Shown one piece after another: positions 39,023-46,354 of a DNA stretch of 64,000 nucleotides. The position numbers and the translations under genes were made by a program. Every line of letters begins with the position of its first letter. Position 1 is the stretch's first letter. Below the pieces are notes generated by a model. It ran no database searches. It had not been told where the DNA came from and was given only the letters and a program-made list of their open reading frames with translations. The stretch is from Vibrio coralliirubri (GTDB lineage: Bacteria; Pseudomonadota; Gammaproteobacteria; Enterobacterales; Vibrionaceae), in NCBI RefSeq assembly GCF_024347375.1, contig NZ_AP025470.1, positions 620,001 through 684,000 of the forward strand, given 5' to 3'.

Positions 39023-39973
39023 TTATGAATTATCCGACCATTTGAGTTCGTAATCGGTGTGGATAATCGAAAGCTCTTCTCTACCTGTATCACCAAATAA
39101 TTTAACCTGAGCCTGCATCCATTCTTCGAAACGTTTTATCTTTTCTCTACGAAAGTAACCCGGAGGCGCACACAAAAAGTAATTGTATTTAGGCTTCAGC
39201 GCGATGTTTCCGATTCGCACCAATTTCTTTTCTTGTAAATAGCGGTATACCAAGCTGTGCTTAACAAGCGCGACACCTTGAACGGATAGTGCACCTTCTA
39301 ACACAAAATGAGAGCCATCAAATTGCAATGATGTGCGGCCAGCTTTTACCCCTGCGACTTGTAACCAGAGATTCCAATCCATATCAGGCCAACGGTCTTC
39401 AATCAGTTCCGCTTTATGCAGATCGTCGATGTCATAGATACCGTGTTTCTCTTGGTAGATAGGGTGGCAAACCGGGTAAATGACCTCGTCCATCAACCAG
39501 CGTGATTCGATGTTAGGGTAATCTCCATGACCATATCTAACGCAGATATCGACATTAGAATCTTCAAATGTGACTAGCTTGTTGGTCGGCTCAATTAACA
39601 TGGATAGATCAGGGTGGCGATCACGAAAGTCGCCAATTCTTGGTACGAGCCAATGCTGAGCAAAGGAAGGCACGGTAGAGATCGACAGCTGAGTAGGGTT
39701 AGGATCTTGATTGATGCGTCTCACCCCATCTTGAATATGGGCAAAGCCTTTCTTCGCTTGCTGGTACAGTACTTCGCCTTCATGGGTCAATACTATTTTT
39801 CGGTGTTGGCGAATAAACAGATCTGCACCTAACCACTCTTCAAGTTGGCGAATTTGTTGACTGACTGCCGCTGCCGTGACAAATAGCTTTTCTGCTGCGA
39901 GTTTAAAACTGCCTGTTTCTGCCGCCGTGTAAAAGTAATAGATCCCTTGAAATGGTGGGGTTCGTTCTCTCAC
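39023..39973 (-). CDS. LysR-family regulator 1 (GcvA-like), module 1
   Basis: A 316-residue LysR-type regulator. I place the start at the GTG at 39973 (VRERTPPFQGIYYFY), preceded by AAGGAAAA; the long upstream extension is hydrophobic and unlike the family. The HTH is GSFKLAAEKLFVTAAAVSQQ followed by IRQLEEWLGADLF, about residues 20-52; the effector domain covers about 95-300. It is divergent from a DUF1127 gene, with a palindrome in between. A second LysR/DUF1127 module follows directly, and the two proteins share the GcvA-type pattern. The target is inferred to be the DUF1127 gene. Confidence 0.87.
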   Translation of the reverse strand: MRERTPPFQGIYYFYTAAETGSFKLAAEKLFVTAAAVSQQIRQLEEWLGADLFIRQHRKIVLTHEGEVLYQQAKKGFAHIQDGVRRINQDPNPTQLSISTVPSFAQHWLVPRIGDFRDRHPDLSMLIEPTNKLVTFEDSNVDICVRYGHGDYPNIESRWLMDEVIYPVCHPIYQEKHGIYDIDDLHKAELIEDRWPDMDWNLWLQVAGVKAGRTSLQFDGSHFVLEGALSVQGVALVKHSLVYRYLQEKKLVRIGNIALKPKYNYFLCAPPGYFRREKIKRFEEWMQAQVKLFGDTGREELSIIHTDYELKWSDNS

Positions 39974-40027
39974 ATTAGTTTTCCTTAACTGAATGCCAGT
40001 ATCTATCGTTTGTCGATGTTGCACTGT

Positions 40028-40044
40028 TGGTCGATTATTGACCA
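40028..40044. promoter_or_regulatory. Palindromic LysR operator candidate, module 1
   Basis: TGGTCGATTATTGACCA in the 103-base divergent gap. The module 2 counterpart at 41352-41368 is TGTTCGATTATCGAACA. They match at 14 of 17 positions, and the pair at positions 3 and 15 changes together (G/C against T/A), so symmetry is conserved. Both contain a T-N11-A core as LysR boxes do. Confidence 0.65.
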
Positions 40045-40076
40045 TAACAAAGCAAAAGATCAACAGGAGAAAGGCT

Positions 40077-40283
40077 ATGAATACGATCACAGCAACAGCA
40101 AATGCCAACCATTCATTTTTGTCATCATTATCAATTAAGAAATTCTATTCTAAATTAGGCCTGTACTTTCAAAATCGTAGAACCAGAAGGCAGCTGTCTG
40201 AGCTACCCGATTATTTACTGAGAGATATCGGGATTACGTCGGAACAAGTCGAGAAAGAACTGAAGAAGTCATTTTGGGAGTGA
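40077..40283 (+). CDS. DUF1127 small protein, module 1
   Basis: A 68-residue basic protein starting MNTITATANANHSFLSSLSI at the ATG at 40077 (GGAGAAAGG upstream); earlier in-frame starts have no binding site. The DUF1127 signature is RRTRRQLSELPDYLLRDIGI, about residues 36-55. Known short DUF1127 proteins act in RNA binding, phosphate and carbon metabolism in alphaproteobacteria; here the function is not known. It is divergent from LysR 1, its likely regulator. Confidence 0.85.
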   Translation: MNTITATANANHSFLSSLSIKKFYSKLGLYFQNRRTRRQLSELPDYLLRDIGITSEQVEKELKKSFWE

Positions 40284-40318
40284 TTCAAGGCAACGTAGCT
40301 TTTAACTCGATGTTGCTT

Positions 40319-40377
40319 TAACTCAACATAGTTTTGTCGGTGTCGAGAGGTTTACGTTACCGTACTATGTTGAGTTA
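40319..40377. repeat. 14-bp inverted repeat between the two LysR modules
   Basis: TAACTCAACATAGT (40319-40332) and ACTATGTTGAGTTA (40364-40377) are perfect complements around 31 bases. An inner CGGT/ACCG can also pair. No T-run follows directly. It lies after the DUF1127 stop and before the end of LysR 2 (minus strand), so a terminator for both is possible. Confidence 0.7.
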
Positions 40378-40413
40378 GGTTTATGGTTTATATAAAGAAG
40401 TGGGAGATGAGAT

Positions 40414-41319
40414 TTAACTCTCCAATAGCTCGTTTACTTCTTCGTGCAACCAATTGGTGAACGCAGTAATACGCTCTTTTCTCGGGGAGTTAGGGTCAAA
40501 GCATAGGTTGACTTGAACCCCAGGTGTCATGCCTATATCAAAGGGCTTCACTAGCAAGCCGCGTTCGATGAAGTCACCAGCCAAGCTGTCTGTTGCCAAG
40601 CAAACCCCATGTCCCGCCATGACCGTGGTTAACCCCATATCAAAAGTACCGACTTCCATCCACTGAATGGTGCTGCTTTGAGTCGATATGTTTGCTTGCC
40701 TAAACCATTCCTCCCACGGGAAACAACCGCCATCAAACTGAATCAGCCAACATTTGAGGAGCTGTTCAGGTGATGTGAAGTTCAAAGAGTTTGCGAGTTC
40801 AGGGGAATAAAAAGGGTAAACCGGTTCGTTGATTAGCATCTCAAGAGTCAAGCCTTCTTCAACGCATAGATCTTCACCTTGTCGAATAGCCACATCAATT
40901 TCGCCATGTTTTAAATTTGGGGTATCACACCCTGTTAGTATCTTAATTGGGATCTCTGGGTGCTTTACCGAGAACTTCCACAGCCTAGGCAGTAACCAAC
41001 GAGAAGCAAAAGAAGGGGGACTTCTAACAACAAGCAGCCCTTGAATAGGTTCTGATTGGATCTTGTTTAACCCCAGCAGAACCTCTTGAAATCCATCAGA
41101 GACATGTCTAAAAAGTGTGTGCCCTTCATGCGTCAAAATCATTGCACGCCCCTTACGAATAAAGAGCTTACATCCAACCTGTTCTTCTAACTGTCGAATC
41201 TTCTGGCTGACGGCTGCTTGAGTGACGAACAGCTCTTCAGCCGCTTTGCTGTAATTGCTCAAGCGTGCTGCAACTTCAAAGTAACGGAGGCCTGAAAGGT
41301 GACGCAGTCTATTGTCCAT
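40414..41319 (-). CDS. LysR-family regulator 2 (GcvA-like), module 2
   Basis: A 301-residue LysR-type regulator: N-terminal HTH LSNYSKAAEELFVTQAAVSQ and KIRQLEEQVGCKLFIRKGR (about residues 20-58), effector-binding domain about 90-295. The HTH is close to that of LysR 1, which suggests the two modules arose by duplication and divergence. It is divergent from a DUF1127-like gene that has been split by an IS903-type element, so its presumed target is now disrupted. The effector is unknown. Confidence 0.88.
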   Translation of the reverse strand: MDNRLRHLSGLRYFEVAARLSNYSKAAEELFVTQAAVSQKIRQLEEQVGCKLFIRKGRAMILTHEGHTLFRHVSDGFQEVLLGLNKIQSEPIQGLLVVRSPPSFASRWLLPRLWKFSVKHPEIPIKILTGCDTPNLKHGEIDVAIRQGEDLCVEEGLTLEMLINEPVYPFYSPELANSLNFTSPEQLLKCWLIQFDGGCFPWEEWFRQANISTQSSTIQWMEVGTFDMGLTTVMAGHGVCLATDSLAGDFIERGLLVKPFDIGMTPGVQVNLCFDPNSPRKERITAFTNWLHEEVNELLES

Positions 41320-41351
41320 AATCTCAGCTTATAGTTCTTGTTAATAATGGT

Positions 41352-41368
41352 TGTTCGATTATCGAACA
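41352..41368. promoter_or_regulatory. Palindromic LysR operator candidate, module 2
   Basis: TGTTCGAT-T-ATCGAACA is a perfect 8-1-8 palindrome in the 99-base divergent gap between LysR 2 and the split gene; it is the homologue of 40028-40044. Confidence 0.7.
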
Positions 41369-41455
41369 GGTTGTTTTCATAATAGCGATAAATAAACAGG
41401 GAATACAAGAGAGAGAACATGAAAGCAATAACCTGTTGGGCCGGAAGGTTTGTTA

Positions 41456-42509
41456 GGCTTTGTTGCGTAATTCAATGGAACTAAATCAAGAACCTACGAT
41501 CTGATCAGCTACCTCCACTCTATCTCGTAGTCCTATGCCTAAGCCTCGTTATAAAACAACCAACTGGAAGCAATACAACCGATCACTCATTAACCGTGGT
41601 TCTCTGACTTTTTGGATTGATGAAGAAGCAATAAGCGGATGGGCGCAAAGCAAACAGAATAAGCGCGGTAGGCCGCGTCGGTTCAGTGATTTAGCTATCA
41701 CGACAGCACTCATGGTCAAACGAGTTTTTTCTATGCCATTGAGAGCGCTGCAAGGATTTATCGACTCGATATTTAGGTTAGCCCATGTACCGTTAAGTTG
41801 TCCGCATTACACCTGCATCAGTCGTAGAGCCAAGCAAGTTGAGGTTTCATTTAAGACTAAAACGAGAGGAGCGATACAGCACCTAGCCATTGATGCTACT
41901 GGCCTTAAGGTTTATGGCGAAGGTGAATGGAAAGTCAAAAAACATGGGACGGATGGCAAGCGTAGAGTCTGGCGAAAGCTGCATATTGCAGTCGATACCA
42001 ACACTCATGAGATCATTGCCGCCGAGCTAAGTTTATCGACGGTTACAGATGGAGAAGTACTCCCGAACTTACTGAAACAAACACGCCGAAGTATCCTTGA
42101 GGTGTCTGGTGATGGCGCTTACGACACGAGAGCGTGTCACGCTGCTATTAAGATTAAGGGAGCTATTGCGCTTATTCCCCCAAGAGAAGGGGCTGCCTTC
42201 TGGGAGCGTGGTCACCCTCGAAATTTCGCCGTGGGTTGCCAGAAATTATACGACTCAAATAAGTATTGGAAAGAGCGGTATGGATACCACAAACGTTCAC
42301 TCTCAGAAACAGCGATGTATCGAGTTAAACAGTTGCTAGGAGGGAAACTGAGCTTAAGAAATTACAATGCCCAGGTGGGTGAAACTTACGCGATGATAAA
42401 AGCGTTGAACAAGCTTACTGGGTTAGGTATGCCTGAAACTTGTCGTATTGACTAAGAAACAAGCGAAACGGGTTGGCTCTATCTCTAAATTTAATTACGC
42501 AACAAAGCC
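41456..42509 (+). mobile_element. IS5-family, IS903-group insertion sequence
   Basis: 1,054 bp. Terminal repeats GGCTTTGTTGCGTAATT (41456-41472) and its complement (42493-42509) are perfect over 17 bp. The flanking direct repeat GGTTTGTTA (41447-41455 and 42510-42518) is a 9-bp target duplication, the size made by the IS903 group. The transposase is intact and the ends are undiverged, so the insertion is recent. Confidence 0.96.
41535..42455 (+). CDS. IS903-group transposase
   Basis: A 306-residue DDE transposase, the length of the IS903 enzyme (307). It starts MPKPRYKTTNWKQYNRSLIN. The DDE residues are visible: Asp in QHLAIDATGLKVYGEGEW, Asp in VSGDGAYDTRAC, Glu in KRSLSETAMYRVKQLLG. No frameshift or stop is present, so the element may still move. 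It fills almost the whole element. Confidence 0.96.
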   Translation: MPKPRYKTTNWKQYNRSLINRGSLTFWIDEEAISGWAQSKQNKRGRPRRFSDLAITTALMVKRVFSMPLRALQGFIDSIFRLAHVPLSCPHYTCISRRAKQVEVSFKTKTRGAIQHLAIDATGLKVYGEGEWKVKKHGTDGKRRVWRKLHIAVDTNTHEIIAAELSLSTVTDGEVLPNLLKQTRRSILEVSGDGAYDTRACHAAIKIKGAIALIPPREGAAFWERGHPRNFAVGCQKLYDSNKYWKERYGYHKRSLSETAMYRVKQLLGGKLSLRNYNAQVGETYAMIKALNKLTGLGMPETCRID

Positions 42510-42684
42510 GGTTTGTTACTCAGGCACTTAAAATCAATGATAATACTAAGGTGAGGAAGGCGACTAAATCGAGACAAGTTATCTGTTCGGAATCGTTAAG
42601 TCATCGAATGAGAAATGATATCGGCTTAGATTGCGAGAGTAGTGATGCTGCGGATTATACTAAGTACTTATAATGTGAGCTTAC

Positions 42685-42707
42685 AAAAAAGGAGCCATAA
42701 TGGCTCC
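42685..42707 (-). terminator. Terminator of the acyl-CoA ligase gene (minus strand)
   Basis: Read on the minus strand, GGAGCC, ATTAT, GGCTCC (with neighbouring pairs) is followed by TTTTTT; it lies just past the ligase stop. Confidence 0.8.
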
Positions 42708-42720
42708 CTCTCGATTTTGA

Positions 42721-44409
42721 TTATTCTTCCCAAACCACCAATTTATCTTTCGGCCAGTTATGACCAACTTCATGATATTTCTGCTCTAGGATATGTCGCT
42801 TGATTTTGAGAGTAGGGGTTAACACGCCATTCTCAATGCTCCATGGTTCCTTAATCATCAATACACCTTTGATCTTCTCGTGTGAACCGAGCTGCTCGTT
42901 CATTTTCTCGATAACGCGCTTTGTCGTTTTCTCATAGCGAGCTCTATCGAAATTAGGGAAGTCATGCGGTACCACAAGTAGGATTGGACCTGGTAGGCCA
43001 AGCCCTATCAAACACATCATTTCTACGCGGCTGTACTCAAACAGTTTGTTTTCGATTGGTACAGGGGCAACAAACTTACCTTTAGCGGTTTTAAAGGTAT
43101 CTTTCTTACGTCCACGAATCGTTAGGTAACCTTCACTATCGATATCACCGATATCACCGGTATGAAGCCAACCATCCGAGTTAAAAGACTCTTGGGTTGC
43201 AATATCATTCTTGTAGTAACCAGAGAATAAGCCTTTGCCTCGAACTAGAATCTCTTCATCTTCAGCTATTTTGAGTTCGATCCCTGGACCTGCATTACCA
43301 ACCGTACCAATTTTATCGGCTCTGAATGGGTAGTTGAGCGTGCTGTAGGCGAAAGACTCTGTCATGCCCCATGCCTCGGTAATGTGTAGGCCAACACTCT
43401 CATACCATGCGAGTAGAGCGGGTGATACAGGTGCAGAACCACAGCCGAGAACACGAGCTTGGTCTAACCCTAAACCATCAGCAAGCTTCTTCTTAATGAT
43501 GTTGTTGATAAACGGAATCTTCAATAAGAAATTCAGTTTCTTCTGTGGCAACTTGTCTTGGATTCGCTGCTGGAACAGAGTCCATAAGCGAGGAACTGAA
43601 ATGAACAGAGTAGGACGATGCATTTTCACATCATCAATAAAGGTGTCTAAAGATTCAGGGAAAGCCGTAACCACGCCCCCCATAACTGAAGAACCAAAGA
43701 TGTAAACGCGTTCTGTAATATGAGCAAGAGGTAGGTAAGAAAACAGGCGATCGCCAGGTTGGATTCCAATATGGTCAATCAATCTTTGAACAGACCAAGT
43801 AAACGCGCCGTAGGTGAGCATTGCGCCTTTTGGTAGCCCTGATGTACCCGATGTATAAACAAGTGACATCAGCTTATCGTCGTGATGCTGAGGGCGTTTG
43901 GTTGATGGTTCATGTGTATCAATGAGCTGTTCGAAAGTGTGTTGGCACTTCGCTGCGCTGTCGTATGGCAGTGAAATACTTACTAAGCTCGGATTGTCAT
44001 CAAGTACTTTTTGAGTGGCTTTAGGATCGTCAAGCTTACCCGCAATCACAATTTTACTTTCACTGTGTTCAATACAGTACTGAATGGTATCTGCCCCCGC
44101 CGTTGGAAAGATTGGGACGCTGACAAAATCTCCTAACATCATGGCAAGATCGCAGATGAACCACTCTGCACAGTTTTTCGATACGAGAGCGACTCGATCG
44201 CCAGGTTGGGCTCCGAGTCCTTCTAGTGCTGACGCCAGTTTCAGTGCTTTGTCGGCTACTTCTTTATAAGTAAATTCGACAAATTGGCGGTTAATAATCT
44301 GTTTCAAATAGACTTCATCTGGGCGTTCTTCTGCCCATTTTAAAATCATGTCATTGGGTGTAGGGAGAGCTGTTGCTTGTTCTTGGCTAAACTCGTTAGG
44401 CTGAATCAT
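42721..44409 (-). CDS. AMP-binding long-chain acyl-CoA ligase
   Basis: A 562-residue adenylate-forming enzyme that activates a fatty acid to acyl-AMP and then acyl-CoA, of the long-chain (COG1022-like) type. Motifs: P-loop YTSGTSGLPKGAMLTYG (about residues 188-204), A4-like AHITERVY, A5 ITEAWGMTESFAYSTLN (about 345-361), A7 DGWLHTGDIGDIDSEGYLTI and A8 GRKKDTFKTAKGKFVAP. The C-terminal catalytic Lys lies in GVLTPTLKIKRHIL. It has no adjacent beta-oxidation gene. Substrate chain length is not decidable. Confidence 0.88.
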   Translation of the reverse strand: MIQPNEFSQEQATALPTPNDMILKWAEERPDEVYLKQIINRQFVEFTYKEVADKALKLASALEGLGAQPGDRVALVSKNCAEWFICDLAMMLGDFVSVPIFPTAGADTIQYCIEHSESKIVIAGKLDDPKATQKVLDDNPSLVSISLPYDSAAKCQHTFEQLIDTHEPSTKRPQHHDDKLMSLVYTSGTSGLPKGAMLTYGAFTWSVQRLIDHIGIQPGDRLFSYLPLAHITERVYIFGSSVMGGVVTAFPESLDTFIDDVKMHRPTLFISVPRLWTLFQQRIQDKLPQKKLNFLLKIPFINNIIKKKLADGLGLDQARVLGCGSAPVSPALLAWYESVGLHITEAWGMTESFAYSTLNYPFRADKIGTVGNAGPGIELKIAEDEEILVRGKGLFSGYYKNDIATQESFNSDGWLHTGDIGDIDSEGYLTIRGRKKDTFKTAKGKFVAPVPIENKLFEYSRVEMMCLIGLGLPGPILLVVPHDFPNFDRARYEKTTKRVIEKMNEQLGSHEKIKGVLMIKEPWSIENGVLTPTLKIKRHILEQKYHEVGHNWPKDKLVVWEE

Positions 44410-44456
44410 TGTCTAACTCCATGTTTTTCGCTAAGTTATTTTTGGTTATTTTTGTT

Positions 44457-44484
44457 AAAATCATGTTAAATGTACCATGATTTT
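44457..44484. repeat. Inverted repeat between ligase and AraC genes
   Basis: AAAATCATG, ten bases, CATGATTTT. On the minus strand it lies 18 bases after the AraC stop and could be a terminator, or an operator for the ligase. Confidence 0.5.
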
Positions 44485-44502
44485 TTCTTTTAGGGAGTAA
44501 AA

Positions 44503-45246
44503 TTAGCGTTTTCTGTTATCTGTGCAGGCACGCCTGTAACTTGCTGGGGTTACACCTGTCCTTTTCTTAAAAATTCTCGAAAAATACGACACATCCTTGT
44601 ATCCACATTGATAGGCAATTACAGCAATTTTTGACTCGGTATCCGCCTCAATCAATTTTTTAGCTAGTAGAACTCTTTTATCACAAACAAAGTCTCTAAA
44701 GCTTACCCCAAAGTGTAGATGAAACTTTTTCGAAAAGTAGGTTGTTGAACAATGGCACTTCTCGGCGATCTCCGTTTCTCTGATTTCTTTGTTTATGTTA
44801 TCCATCACATAGTTAACAACCTCAGAAGTAAACAATGTGGTAGGCAGTTGATTGTTGTTATTTATGTCTCTGTCGAAATCGAAGTGAGGTTCGAAGATAT
44901 GCTGTGTTTTACGCTTAAGTTCTTCGAATGTACTGGTCAGATGATTACTGTTTGTTTCGATAATGAAAAATATATTCTTATGATTTCGAACGATATTAGG
45001 TAACTGGTCCGAGCAAATAATGACTATTCGCTTGTTCAAGTTCTCACAAATAGATAATGCCATTGTAAGTAGTTGAAGTTTATCCGGTCTATTCAAGATA
45101 AAAAATACCAGTCTGACATCTAAGTTACTGATTATAGATATATCTTGCTTATAATTTTCAATGGGGAAGTAGTGGTTTATTTTATTGATAATAACAGCAT
45201 TAAATTCACTGTCTTTATCTGATAATAAAGGTGTTACTACTTTCAT
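44503..45246 (-). CDS. AraC-family regulator next to the Tad locus
   Basis: A 247-residue protein whose last 100 residues are an AraC/XylS double HTH: EIAEKCHCSTTYFSKKFHLH (first HTH, about 162-181), IAVIAYQCGYKDVSYFSRIF and KKRTGVTPASYRR (second, about 208-240). The N-terminal 120 residues are unfamiliar and may be a degenerate receiver-like or effector domain; no phosphoacceptor is obvious. It is divergent from the first Flp gene, so I infer it controls the Tad operon. Base composition is AT-rich, like the Tad genes. Confidence 0.82.
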   Translation of the reverse strand: MKVVTPLLSDKDSEFNAVIINKINHYFPIENYKQDISIISNLDVRLVFFILNRPDKLQLLTMALSICENLNKRIVIICSDQLPNIVRNHKNIFFIIETNSNHLTSTFEELKRKTQHIFEPHFDFDRDINNNNQLPTTLFTSEVVNYVMDNINKEIRETEIAEKCHCSTTYFSKKFHLHFGVSFRDFVCDKRVLLAKKLIEADTESKIAVIAYQCGYKDVSYFSRIFKKRTGVTPASYRRACTDNRKR

Positions 45247-45440
45247 ATAAATACCAACTCTATTTCATATTCAACTTCGAGTTTAAAAATAGATAAATTA
45301 AGCTGCATAATAATTAGATTAGAAGTACCACAAAAAAGTGCAAGTAAATGGCAAGAAAATCCTAACCGAATGTGTGACTCACCTCTAGATTTAGTTTACA
45401 GGTAAACAAAGCCTGATACACAAATCAAGGAGAGGTTATC

Positions 45441-45614
45441 ATGGATAAGTTTTTGAATAATTGTAAAGAATTCATGAAAGATGAAGAAGGGTTGACTGTA
45501 ATCGAGTATGTAATCGGTGCAGCTTTATTGGTATTAGGTTTGACAACCGTATTTTCTGGTTTAGGGAATACTCTAGCAAATAAATTAAACGCTATTGTTG
45601 CCAATGTTGGTTAG
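45441..45614 (+). CDS. flp: Flp-type prepilin 1
   Basis: A 57-residue prepilin too short for ordinary ORF calling. GGAGAGG precedes the ATG. The leader MDKFLNNCKEFMKDEEG ends in Gly before LTVIEYVIGAA, giving the Flp cleavage site Gly|xxxxEY. A 20-residue hydrophobic helix (GAALLVLGLTTVFSGLG) and a short tail follow. It is the likely major pilin of the Tad pilus. It is followed by a second prepilin after 10 bases. The upstream 194 bases hold a GTTTAC-AG-GTAAAC inverted repeat (45394-45407) but no clear promoter by eye. Confidence 0.9.
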   Translation: MDKFLNNCKEFMKDEEGLTVIEYVIGAALLVLGLTTVFSGLGNTLANKLNAIVANVG

Positions 45615-45624
45615 TGGTTGAGTT

Positions 45625-45777
45625 ATGAATAACAATAGACTGAAACGACAATCGGGGTTAACAACGGTTGAGTATGTGATTGGCGCAGCCTCACTGGTTC
45701 TTGCTGTTGGACTAGTTTTCTCTGGAATGGCAACGGCTTTGCTCAGTAAGTTTCAGAGCATTATATCGAGTGTATAA
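45625..45777 (+). CDS. Flp-type prepilin 2
   Basis: A 50-residue prepilin starting MNNNRLKRQSG, with the cleavage site Gly|LTTVEYVIGAAS and a hydrophobic segment. The leader is short and basic (11 residues), unlike the longer leader of prepilin 1, and the mature part differs from prepilin 1 outside the conserved start. It may be a minor or tip pilin. It ends 9 bases before the peptidase gene. Confidence 0.87.
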   Translation: MNNNRLKRQSGLTTVEYVIGAASLVLAVGLVFSGMATALLSKFQSIISSV

Positions 45778-45786
45778 ATAGAGTAT

Positions 45787-46317
45787 ATGATTAATGAGCC
45801 TTCAGCTTTTTGGGCATTGCTAATTGCAGTTTCGGTATACGATGTTGAGAAACATCGTATACCGAACAAAATATTGATTTTCTTTTTGTTTGTTTACTTT
45901 TTATCAATGTTTGACGGCAATTATACCTTTGATGTTTTTTTTATGTCCTTCGTTGGATTTGTGGTGTTTTTTTGTTTTGGATTACTCTTATACTTTTTAA
46001 GAGCTATGTCGGCAGGAGATGTGAAGCTATTAGGTATTGTGGGGATGTATCTCGGGTGGGGACAACTACTTGATGCATCGTACTTTATCTTACTTTCTTC
46101 TGGAGTGATCGGGACTTTCTACCTGCTATATAACTTTTCCAACTCGAACAGTCTTAGTATCAAAGGCTATTTTGAAAATAAGCTAATTATGCTTGGTGGG
46201 GTAGCACCAGTATTAAATGAAAGTGCTAGCTTGCACGCTAGGTATTCAAATAAGGTGACGATGCCTTTTGCACCCTCTGTTGTAATGGGATTAGCGATGT
46301 ATAGCTACTTTACTTAA
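45787..46317 (+). CDS. tadV: TadV-type prepilin peptidase (A24 family)
   Basis: A 176-residue inner-membrane aspartyl protease that removes the Flp leaders. Catalytic aspartates: Asp19 in SVYDVEKHRIPN and Asp78 in MSAGDVKLLG. The second motif is SAGD where most family members have GAGD. About five hydrophobic segments are seen. The family lacks the long cytoplasmic and methylation domain of PilD, as here. It is translated just after prepilin 2. Confidence 0.9.
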   Translation: MINEPSAFWALLIAVSVYDVEKHRIPNKILIFFLFVYFLSMFDGNYTFDVFFMSFVGFVVFFCFGLLLYFLRAMSAGDVKLLGIVGMYLGWGQLLDASYFILLSSGVIGTFYLLYNFSNSNSLSIKGYFENKLIMLGGVAPVLNESASLHARYSNKVTMPFAPSVVMGLAMYSYFT

Positions 46318-46354
46318 ACCTGTTGTTGGTTAGCTTTGTGGAGAGGAATAATAT

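Larger units (their letters stand above)
41419..42673 (+). pseudogene. DUF1127-like small gene, module 2, split by IS903-type element
   Basis: The 5' part is 41419-41455 (MKAITCWAGRFV). The 3' part resumes after the second target duplication at 42519-42673. Removing the element plus one 9-bp duplication gives a continuous 63-codon frame. Its segment SLSHRMRNDIGLD lines up with ELPDYLLRDIGIT of the intact DUF1127 protein in module 1, and both are divergent from a LysR gene. AGAGAGA precedes the ATG. The rest of the protein is weakly conserved, so the family call is inference. As it stands the gene is interrupted. Confidence 0.7.

Noticed and set aside
39993-40283. Longer 96-codon form of the DUF1127 protein
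   Set aside because: The extra N-terminus lies across the operator region and the binding site fits only the ATG at 40077.
41456-42509. Genomic island border or integron
   Set aside because: The element is a single IS with 9-bp duplication; no integrase, attC site or tRNA junction is seen.
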